Of a stretch of DNA of 64,000 nucleotides, positions 56,847 to 64,000 are shown one piece after another (positions within the stretch are counted from its first letter, which is position 1; each line of letters opens with the position of its first letter). The notes beneath the pieces are model-generated. The model ran no database searches. It was not told the DNA's origin and saw only the letters and a program-made list of their open reading frames with translations. A program made the position numbers and the translations under genes. Source of the DNA: Pontibacter russatus (GTDB taxonomy: Bacteria > Bacteroidota > Bacteroidia > Cytophagales > Hymenobacteraceae); the NCBI RefSeq assembly GCF_009931655.1, contig NZ_CP047984.1, positions 1,054,001-1,118,000 of the forward strand. The letters are read 5' to 3'.

Positions 56847-58139
56847 ATGCGTATGCGAAAGATAATGCTGTTCGGTTTGCTGCTGGTCACCCTGCTGTCG
56901 GGTTGCGAGAAAGACGACAACGACCCGGCGCCCGGCGAAAGACCGGATGAACGCTTGAATGAGGTACTGAGCGCCTACAAGGCCCAACTGGTTGGCGCGG
57001 AGCACGGCTGGAAAGCCACGCTGTACCCGGAGGGCGGCTCTGCCTACAGTTTCCTGTTCAACTTCAAGGAAAACGACCGCGTGGTGACGCTGGGTGATAT
57101 CAGCGCAGCGGCAGCGACCACACCCCTGGAGAGCACCTACCGCCTGAAAGCGGCCCAGAAGCCCTCCCTGCTGTTCGACACCTACACCTATCTCCACGTA
57201 CTGGCCGATCCGGATGCGACGAAGAGCGGCGGCGAGTGGGGCCAGGGCAGGTCCTCCGACTATGAGTTTTCGTTTGATCAGGTTTCTCCGGACTCCATCG
57301 TCCTGACGGGCAACTACCACGACAGCCGCTTGGTGCTGGTCAGGGCCACCGCTGACGAAGCCGCCAGCTACATCAGCAGCATCTACGAGAACATCCAGGC
57401 TTTTGAGGGCATCAACAATTTCAGCCTGTACTTCAAGCAACTGCGGGTAGGCGGACAGGCGTTTGATATAAAAGTGAACACGGTTCTCCGGACCATCACG
57501 ATTACGTACGACGAAGGCAATGAGGTGAAGACGTTTACCACCGGCTATTACTACATGCCGGAAGGCGTCATACTTTTGCAGGCCCTCCATATAGGCGATT
57601 TAACCATTTCAACCTTCACAGACCTGGAATATGACGCCTCAGAAAGCAGAATAGGCCTGGCGGTGAACGGTGTGGACGGCAGTATACAGGAGGCCAGCAA
57701 ACCGGCGAATATAGATGCACAGGCAGCCAGAAGATTTTATAATAACCCACCCACTGGCGCTTACTGGTTTACAGCGGGCTTTACTGTGGAGGGTGTGGAG
57801 GATGCTTTTAAGCTGAGTACGCTACCCGGTTTCTCATTTCTGATTTACTGGCCGAAGTACGATACTGATGATGGCACCACCTTTGACATTATGGGCTTTG
57901 TTTTTGGGAACAGCGTTAACTATGGGCTGGAAGCGGTTTCGAGCTTTACCCTGGACGGCAGAATCGTTTACTATGAACTGGGGATGTTCGGTGAAGTGCC
58001 AGCAGAACATGCTTCCATTGTGGAAGCGTTTACGCAGCAATGGACCATCCCGGAAGGCTACTATGTTATCCAGACCGGTCCAGCATCCTTTGATTTGGTG
58101 AGTGCGAAAGACGCTAAAACGTGGATCAGCTTTGAGTGA
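56847..58139 (+). CDS. DUF4302-family lipoprotein
   Basis: 430 residues from the ATG at 56847 (a second at 56853); the frame extends upstream to 56667 but there it overlaps the preceding gene out of frame. Lipobox Cys20 in LLSGCEKDD. Opening RLNEVLSAYKAQLVGAEHGW and many beta strands match DUF4302, a family typically encoded beside the metallohydrolase in SusCD loci. Probably a surface ligand-binding accessory. Last gene of the operon, 31 bases after the previous stop. Confidence 0.85.
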   Translation: MRMRKIMLFGLLLVTLLSGCEKDDNDPAPGERPDERLNEVLSAYKAQLVGAEHGWKATLYPEGGSAYSFLFNFKENDRVVTLGDISAAAATTPLESTYRLKAAQKPSLLFDTYTYLHVLADPDATKSGGEWGQGRSSDYEFSFDQVSPDSIVLTGNYHDSRLVLVRATADEAASYISSIYENIQAFEGINNFSLYFKQLRVGGQAFDIKVNTVLRTITITYDEGNEVKTFTTGYYYMPEGVILLQALHIGDLTISTFTDLEYDASESRIGLAVNGVDGSIQEASKPANIDAQAARRFYNNPPTGAYWFTAGFTVEGVEDAFKLSTLPGFSFLIYWPKYDTDDGTTFDIMGFVFGNSVNYGLEAVSSFTLDGRIVYYELGMFGEVPAEHASIVEAFTQQWTIPEGYYVIQTGPASFDLVSAKDAKTWISFE

Positions 58140-58277
58140 TACTGGTGCGTATACATGTGTGCGTATTAGCCCCAAAACTTTAGTGAAAACCATTTGCATA
58201 TAGCTGCTTTTCAAGTAAAGGTAAAGCGCGAGCGCCCTTGCTTAAGACTTCCTTTTCCCTAGCCTCCGGCCATGCTA

Positions 58278-58334
58278 GGCAGTTTATATATGGAGGCACG
58301 AGTTGCAAACTCGCGCCTCCATATATAAACTGCC
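58278..58334. terminator. TATATA-framed hairpin after the SusCD operon
   Basis: GGCAGTTTATATATGGAGGC pairs with GCCTCCATATATAAACTGCC, and the stem continues as CGAGTT/AACTCG after one mismatch, leaving a three-base loop. It lies between the convergent DUF4302 and esterase genes and can serve both. Confidence 0.82.
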
Positions 58335-58389
58335 TTAAAAGGGGTGACAAAAGAGAGCTTGAGTACCATCAGGTATATAGTACTTCCAT

Positions 58390-59949
58390 TTAATTCTTCC
58401 CGTAAGTCTCTGCTGGCCAAGTGTCTGTGCGGAAGGGCGTGGCGGGCAGTCCGGCTTTGTTGTAGAGATTCGGCTCGGGTATCCGTTCCCAAGCAAACCG
58501 TACCGCCACCGGGTTCTTTACTTTCTCACTCCAGACCACCAACTTGTCCCCTTCTATCCTCGCCTGTGCTAGCACAAACTGCTGGTCCGCACTGGCAATG
58601 GTGAACTCCTTCAGCTCTCCCCCCTTCGCTACCAGGCCGCCGCCTATATGGTCAAACGACAGCATGATTTTATCCTTCGCCACCTGCATGGATTTGTAGA
58701 CGGGGCCTGAATAAACTGTTTGCTTCTGCCCATAATCCTTTGCCAGCGCCCACAGTGCCAGGCGTTCCCCGACTACCTGCTTGTTTCGGGGGTGAATGTC
58801 CAGCGAGTCGCCAGCATCCGTGACAACGGCCATGCCTGTGTTGGGAACGGTCTGCATGGTCAGCAGTTGTGCCTCCCGGATTTCCGGCCGCTGACTGCGG
58901 TGTGGGGCAATCTGCACGAAATAAAACGGAAAATCGCTCTTCCAGCCCTGCCGCCAGTTCTTAATCATGGCCGGAAAAAGCTTCCGGTACTGGTAAGCCC
59001 TGTCGGCATTGGACTCGCCCTGGTACCAAATAGCGCCTTTGATGGTATATGGCAGCAGCGGGGCTATCATGGCGTTGTAGAGTTTGTAGGGCGACTTGTG
59101 GTGCTTCGGCCGCATGGGCTCGCGCGGGGCGGCCGCAGGCGCTTCGCCTCTGTCCTTCGCCTCCTCCGCCTCTCTTTTCCACTGCGCAAGTTCCTGCTTA
59201 TATATCGCTATCGCCTCCGGGTACTTCTTTACATCCGCCGCATACCGCTCCAGTATCGGCCGGAAGTCAGCGTCAGATTCCAGCACCTCCTTTTGTGTCC
59301 AGCCTTCGGCGGGCGTGCCGCCCCACGAGGTATTAATCAAGCCTACCGGCAGGCCGGTCTTTTCATATAGCTCCCGGGCAAAGAAATAGGCCACGGCCGA
59401 AAAATCCCCGACGGTGGCCGGGCTGGCGACCTGCCAGTTGCCTTCCACATCCTGCTGCGGCTCATCGGCTACTTCGCGCGCCACTGTAAACATCGTTATC
59501 TGCGGATAGTCCGCTTTCGCAATTTCTTCTTCATAGTTTGTCACACCCGTTGCCCAGCCGGAATTCTCAATCGGCGCCACAGGGAAATGCATGTTGCTCT
59601 GGCAAGAGGCAACCCATACTTCGCCTGACAGCACATTTTCCAGCTGTATCTCGTTCTTCCCCTTAAAACGAACCGTGAAAGGTCCGCCTGCCTTGGGTGT
59701 CTTCAGTTTTACCTGCCAGTTGCCGGCTGCGTCCGCGACCGTTTTTGCTGTTTTATTTTTCCAACTTCCGGTTACCTGCACTGTTTCTCCCGGGTCGGCT
59801 CATCCCCACAGCGTGACCGAAGTGTCCCGTTGCAACACCATGTTATCGGCAAGCAGGGCGGGAAGTTTAATGTCAGCATACAACCTGTTACTCAGGAGCA
59901 GCAACAGCAGCAGGCACAAGCCAAGGCATCTTCTGAATCTTATACCCAT
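58390..59949 (-). pseudogene. Sialate O-acetylesterase-like gene broken by an in-frame TGA
   Basis: Full frame runs from ATG at 59949 (signal peptide, then LPALLADNMVLQRDTSVTLW) to a stop at 58390, 519 residues apart from one TGA at 59800-59802. The TGA stands where the family motif LWGWADPGE has Trp, so TGG to TGA is the simplest change. After the stop the frame is intact; a GTG at 59781 could restart but would lose the signal peptide. The catalytic serine block reads ASCQSNM, with Cys in place of the usual Gly (GQSNM). DIHPRNKQVVGERL holds the catalytic Asp/His. Such esterases often act on acetylated pectin. Confidence 0.82.
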
Positions 59950-60077
59950 CTGATTTCGCTTTTATCTATCTGAACGTAATTTAACATCTCCTGCTCACAT
60001 GACTATCCTGTGGTATAGGGTGCGGGCATAAATTTGCAGGGGTGCAGTAGTATCAAATGGATGATACATATCTATCC

Positions 60078-60306
60078 AACCACCCCTGCCCCTCCTTGTC
60101 TAAGGAGGGGAGTCTACTACTGCCTCCTCAAACTTCAAAGATTATAGTTGAAGGTATTTTAGGTGAATTCTACAGTTTGAAACTCATCTTATAAATTCAT
60201 GCACTTGATATATAGCTTGAGTCACGGACTCAAGGAGAAGGAGTAAGAAAAGCTCCCCTCCTGGGGTAGGGGCCCTCTACTATGACAAGGAGGGGCAGGG
60301 GTGGTT
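60078..60306. repeat. Element bounded by inverted CCACCCCTGCCCCTCC repeats
   Basis: AACCACCCCTGCCCCTCCTTGT (60078-60099) recurs as its exact reverse complement at 60285-60306. Each outer arm is followed inward by a second arm of TAAGGAGGGGA (60101-60111) or TCCCCTCCT (60254-60262), so each side can fold alone or with its partner. The right half carries the dispersed element at 60263-60278. Such CCACCCCTGCCCCTCC units are, from memory, common intergenic repeats in Bacteroidota. Confidence 0.75.
60263..60278 (+). repeat. Dispersed GC-rich repeat, copy 3
   Basis: GGGGTAGGGGCCCTCT, inside the right half of the inverted-repeat element, matches 10612-10627 (complement) exactly and 21551-21565 over 15 bases. 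Confidence 0.6.
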
Positions 60307-60528
60307 CGTACATGCTTGCACAGCGAGTATGCGTAAACTCTTGTTGATAAAAGTATTGCAGCAAGAGAAAGCATATAAACCTGACACGGCCCATGTACTT
60401 TTCTTGCAGCAGGGATAAGACAGGACAGCGCAGGATAGGAATTCTACCTCATTTACCTAATATTAGAGAGCGGTAAAACAGCCGCTTTGCATCCTGAATT
60501 TTAGCACCCGCCACATTAGAACTTCCTT

Positions 60529-62034
60529 ATGAGACATGATAGCTTTATCACCTTCGTCCTTTTTTCGTGTGTTGCTTCGCCTTTATCAGCTTTCAGGAGA
60601 AACCTGTGCAGGGCGGATTGCCGAAGCTGGCATGGCTGCAGGAAGTAGGTGCGAAAAAATGCCTACGAAGAAGAAAGTATATGAAGTGACAAAATATGGC
60701 GCGGTAAACAACGGGAAAACACGCAATACCAAAGCCATTCAGGCCTGTGCTGCCAAAGGCGGAGGTATTGTCACGTTCAAGCCAGGCGATTACCTCACGG
60801 GCTCCATCTATTTAAAGGAGGGCGTGCAGCTGCGGCTAGACGAAGGCGTGCAGCTATTAGGGAGCCAGAACCTGCAGACTACCCGGAGATAGACACCCGA
60901 GTGGCAGGCATTGAAATGAGGTGGCCTTCGGCGCTGATCAATGTGCTGGACCAGGAAAACGTGGCCATATCGGGGAAAGGCGTGGTGCATGCGCAGAGCA
61001 AGCAATTCTGGGATTTATACTGGAACATGCGCAAAGAGTACGAACCAAAGGAGCTGCGCTGGATTTTAGACTACGATGCCAAGCACCCGCGCACGCTGCT
61101 GGTTTCGGAGTCTTCTGACGTCATTATTAAAGACATCACGATGAAACAGGCTGGCTTCAGGACGATTCATATCCTGTATTCCGACCATATAACAGTGGAC
61201 GGTGTGGTGATTCAGAACAACATCGACGGGCACGGCCCCAGCACCGACGGCATCGACATTGACTCCTCGACTTATATACTGGTGCAGAACTGCGACATCG
61301 ACTGCAACGACGACAACTTCTGCCTGAAAGCGTGCAGCGACTGGGACGGCCTTCGCGTGAATCGCCCTACCGAATACGTGCTCATCCGGGACTGCAATTC
61401 GCGCGCTGGGGGCGGGCTCATCACGTTTGGCAGCGAAACATCCGGGGGCATCCGGCACGTAGTGGCGCATAACCTGAAGGCCAAAGGCACCGGTGTGGGC
61501 ATTTGCTTTAAGTCTGCGACCACCCGGGGCGGCACCGTCGAAAACATCTATATACAGGACATCGAGATGGACGGCATCAGGGTACCGATAGAGGTGTCGA
61601 TGAACTGGAACCCGAGCTACAGTTATTCTACCTTACCAGAGGGCTATAGCTATGAAACCATTCCGCAGCACTGGAAGACCATGTTGCAGCAGGTAGAGCC
61701 GGAAGAGCGCGGCATTCCCCATTTCAGGGAGGTATATATATCCGATATAAAGGTAAAAGATGCTGCCAAGGCCATATCTGCTGCTGGTATTCCGCAGTCT
61801 TATATAGAAGGCCTCCACCTGAGCGACATGGAGATTGACGCTAAAACAGCAGGAGAAATCTCTCATGCCAGAAACTGGAAGTTCGAGGATGTGGCCATCG
61901 ACACGAAAGACGGCAGCAAGCTAGAAGTCCAGAACAGCACGACCATCAACCTGAAACTAACGCGCTATATATGCAACAGGCCGAAGTCGCTCTTTTTACT
62001 GCTTTTTAAAGCTGGAATAAGGGAATCAATATAG
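60529..62034 (+). pseudogene. GH28 polygalacturonase, frameshifted
   Basis: Homology to GH28 runs across three reading frames. From the ATG at 60529 a signal peptide reads MRHDSFITFVLFSCVASPLS. A base seems lost near 60591-60594, after which QEKPVQGGLPKLAWLQEVG follows. A base seems lost in the A run at 60654-60660, then VYEVTKYGAVNNGKTRNTKA follows. A third is lost near 60874-60879, where CAGGAC appears as CAGAC, and DYPEIDTRVAGIEMRW follows. The body keeps STDGIDIDSS and DDNFCLKA active-site blocks. Four residues seem missing before ACAAKGGG. The C-terminus has an odd extension from about 61960. Confidence 0.82.
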
Positions 62035-62454
62035 CTCATTCTCTACTGTCCGAGTCCCGAGGAATATTCCGCTTTATTTATGACGGAAGAGTTTTAACAA
62101 GAAGAACCGGGTAATACCGGTTCTCCTTGTTTTATGGGTACCTATATAGGAGAAGTATATCTAACAAGTTTGATTAGGAGCCTTGACAAAACCTTTCTAT
62201 CTTGATTGGAAGATGAGGATATAAAATTGCTCTTAGCCTAAGCAAGCACTGCAAGAATTTGGAACAAATCGCAAAACCACTTCCATCTTCGGCCTACGGT
62301 CTTGTAAGCACTATATACTAGACGTTAAAGGTATTACTATTGGCTGGTATATAGCAATTATCAGAAACATTTACAGACAGAACACTTAATTCTATCGGGT
62401 AATGATGAAAGGATTATGGGTTCATAATTAAGAATGATAACTGAAATAAAAACT
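62035..62454. other. Intergenic region at the change to AT-rich DNA
   Basis: No gene. It carries a hairpin terminator at 62097-62130 and becomes markedly A/T-rich from about 62140 onward, continuing into the TlpA-like gene. TATATA sites occur near 62144, 62313 and 62348. Confidence 0.5.
62097..62130 (+). terminator. Terminator hairpin after GH28 pseudogene
   Basis: ACAAGAAGAACCGG pairs with CCGGTTCTCCTTGT (one mismatch) around a six-base loop and is followed by TTTTA, a standard intrinsic terminator. Confidence 0.75.
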
Positions 62455-63999
62455 ATGCCTAAAAGAATAAAAATATACCTAATATGTATACTTGCCTCTT
62501 TGTTCGTGTTAGCGTGCAAACAGTCTGTTAGTAAGGTAACAGATACAACTACTATAGAAGCAGGTACAGCTAAAATAACTGCAGGTACAGCTAAATTAAC
62601 AGGAAGCATAACAAGTCCAAATGACATCAGCAAGGATAGCATTTATGTAAATATTTTTGTTCCACATCCAATTTCGGGAGAGATTGTTCAATATAAAGCG
62701 CACGTTGATCAGTCAGGGAAGTTCTCTCTTGACATTGAGGTTGAAACCGCTGTTTCTCTGATTGGCATAAACACAAGTTTAAATCCGCACATGCCTTTTT
62801 ATGCTAAATTGACAAGTGGTGGTATTACTAATCTCAAAATTTCTTATGACCCAGATTTTCATATCGCAAATATTGACGTTACGCCAGCTAATATGACACA
62901 ACATGATATGATCCGTGGCGTAGAATTCATACCTAAAATGGCGTCCTCCGGGCGTGATAAGGCACCGGAACCTATGTATGACAAAAGCACAGATTATTTT
63001 CTGAATCATGCTAAGACTGTTATATCAGAAAGACTAGAGATTTTAAATAATGATACATTAATATCAAAAGAATTAAAAGAAGTGCTGTCCAAAGATTTTC
63101 GTTTAATGATGTATGTAGGACATGTCTTTGATTATGAAAGTGCGATAAATAGGAATTATGGGAATGTAACTGGCGACAGAAGCAATAAACCTGATATACA
63201 AAATATTGACAGATCCTATTATCGTTTCCTGAAAGATTTCAATCTCAATGATCCACAGTATCTGCAAACTTCTGAATTTCTGAATTTTCAGAAAGAAATT
63301 CTCCAAAATGAGATAATAGGGCTCCCTGAAATAGGAGAAAGCGATATTCCCTCTTGGTTAGCAAGTGTGAAAGCTGTTTTATCGGATTTAGTCGGATTCG
63401 ACAATGGTCCATACTACGATATTTTAGCAGCCAATGCTTATGCCAGGCAGCTAAATGAGGAAGTAAGACCGCTTACCGAAAAGCAGAAAGAGCATATAGT
63501 AAATTATTGGAAAAACGGAGAAATTGCAAAGATTCTATTTCGAAAAAACCAGCAGGTTGTTGAATTAGACAAATTCAAATCACCTGCTGTTGTAATTGAC
63601 ATCTCGTCAGTTACAGGCGATAAAGTAATTGAAACAATTGTCGCTAAACATAAGAACAAGGTTGTTTTTATTGACCTTTGGGCAACATGGTGTGGTCCTT
63701 GCCTGCAAGCAATGAATGAATTCAGAAGTACAAAGGGCGATTTTCACGGTAAGGATGTTGCATTTGTGTACCTAACAAACGGTTCTTCACCTCGAAAGCG
63801 ATGGGAAGAAAAAATCAAGGGAATAGGCAGTGAGCATTATTATCTGACAGACACACAGTGGGAACACGTCATGAACCAGTTTGAGTTCGAAGCTATTCCG
63901 TCTTATCTACTATTTAATAAAGAAGGTGTGCTCATCAATAAATTTACAGCCTTTCCTGGAAATGACGAATTGAAAGCAATGATTAATGGCCTGTTGTAA
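62455..63999 (+). CDS. TlpA-like thioredoxin-domain lipoprotein
   Basis: 514 residues from the ATG at 62455 (MPKRIKIYLICIL); the codon at 62434 is possible but weaker. Lipobox Cys21 (FVLAC). Two tandem 21-base repeats at 62560-62601 encode AGTAK[IL]T-type units. The first 350 residues form an uncharacterised helical and beta region. A C-terminal thioredoxin fold follows with Cys413-Gly-Pro-Cys416 in WATWCGPC and cis-Pro in EAIPSYLLF. Probably a periplasmic thiol-disulfide reductase. DNA is far more A/T-rich than the rest of the window, suggesting transfer. The gene ends one base before the window edge. Confidence 0.87.
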   Translation: MPKRIKIYLICILASLFVLACKQSVSKVTDTTTIEAGTAKITAGTAKLTGSITSPNDISKDSIYVNIFVPHPISGEIVQYKAHVDQSGKFSLDIEVETAVSLIGINTSLNPHMPFYAKLTSGGITNLKISYDPDFHIANIDVTPANMTQHDMIRGVEFIPKMASSGRDKAPEPMYDKSTDYFLNHAKTVISERLEILNNDTLISKELKEVLSKDFRLMMYVGHVFDYESAINRNYGNVTGDRSNKPDIQNIDRSYYRFLKDFNLNDPQYLQTSEFLNFQKEILQNEIIGLPEIGESDIPSWLASVKAVLSDLVGFDNGPYYDILAANAYARQLNEEVRPLTEKQKEHIVNYWKNGEIAKILFRKNQQVVELDKFKSPAVVIDISSVTGDKVIETIVAKHKNKVVFIDLWATWCGPCLQAMNEFRSTKGDFHGKDVAFVYLTNGSSPRKRWEEKIKGIGSEHYYLTDTQWEHVMNQFEFEAIPSYLLFNKEGVLINKFTAFPGNDELKAMINGLL

Positions 64000-64000
64000 A

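Larger units (their letters stand above)
59950..60528. other. Intergenic region with a paired inverted repeat
   Basis: 579 bases with no gene. Main content is the inverted repeat pair at 60078-60111 and 60254-60306 described separately. One TATATA lies near 60212. The remainder shows no clear structure. Confidence 0.55.

Noticed and set aside
59800..59802. TGA read as selenocysteine in the esterase gene
   Set aside because: The family has Trp at this position, which a single base change explains; no selenocysteine insertion hairpin was evident after the codon and no sel genes are in the window.
60536..60892. A separate 118-residue protein before the GH28 gene
   Set aside because: Its C-terminal half matches GH28 and runs into the next frame; it is one part of a frameshifted gene.

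Overview
The window looks like the chromosome of a GC-rich, aerobic, saprophytic Bacteroidota, most likely a Cytophagales member close to Pontibacter or Hymenobacter. The support is indirect but consistent: a SusC/SusD pair, an OMP_b-brl_3 TonB receptor, many SPII lipoproteins, a GH26 mannanase, a GH28 polygalacturonase remnant, a Bacteroidetes-type VLRF1 protein, and start regions with little or no Shine-Dalgarno sequence. I see no rRNA, tRNA, CRISPR, integrase or transposase.

Layout. 1-9.1 kb: the 5' part of an ABC exporter, a DUF4239 membrane protein, a DUF6152/DUF6644-like pair, a CE2-like SGNH esterase lipoprotein, a VLRF1-type putative peptidyl-tRNA release factor, a TonB-dependent receptor and a ModF-like tandem ABC ATPase. 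9.3-23.6 kb: a sugar-phosphate isomerase-like protein, a divergent aldo/keto reductase and LLM oxidoreductase, HrpB helicase, three tandem small genes sharing an MPQG N-terminus, a beta-propeller receptor adenylate cyclase, a GH26 mannanase, a small hypothetical gene and a patatin. 23.6-32 kb: the pxpB-pxpC-pxpA 5-oxoprolinase operon, DinB, a dual-specificity phosphatase, a metallophosphatase, a class IV aminotransferase, and a PfkB kinase with an MFS sugar porter. 32.4-43.7 kb: PBP1A, several oxidoreductases including NDH-2, and galK-galT with repeated leader elements. 43.9-50.9 kb: an M1 peptidase, two STAS proteins, a FucP/GluP-like sugar symporter, a Gly/Ser/Tyr/Arg-rich low-complexity protein and a collagen-like lipoprotein. 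51.1-58.1 kb: a SusC-SusD-zinc metallohydrolase-DUF4302 import operon. 58.4-62.0 kb: two decayed genes, a sialate O-acetylesterase with an in-frame TGA and a GH28 gene with three apparent single-base deletions. 62.4-64 kb: an AT-rich TlpA-like lipoprotein that looks recently acquired.

Functionally, the region is mostly nutrient scavenging (mannan, pectin remnant, galactose, fructose-type sugars, oxoproline, a SusCD substrate) together with envelope and housekeeping genes. galK, galT and the FucP-like transporter fit galactose use, and the PfkB kinase and sugar porter fit a second hexose route.

The most striking signal is not a gene. The hexamer TATATA occurs about 100 times by hand count, where composition predicts roughly 6-8. 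It sits at start codons (TATATATG), frames terminator hairpins, and often encodes Ile-Tyr or Tyr-Ile pairs inside genes. The best candidates for undescribed biology are this motif, the MPQG three-gene cassette and the FUS-like low-complexity protein.
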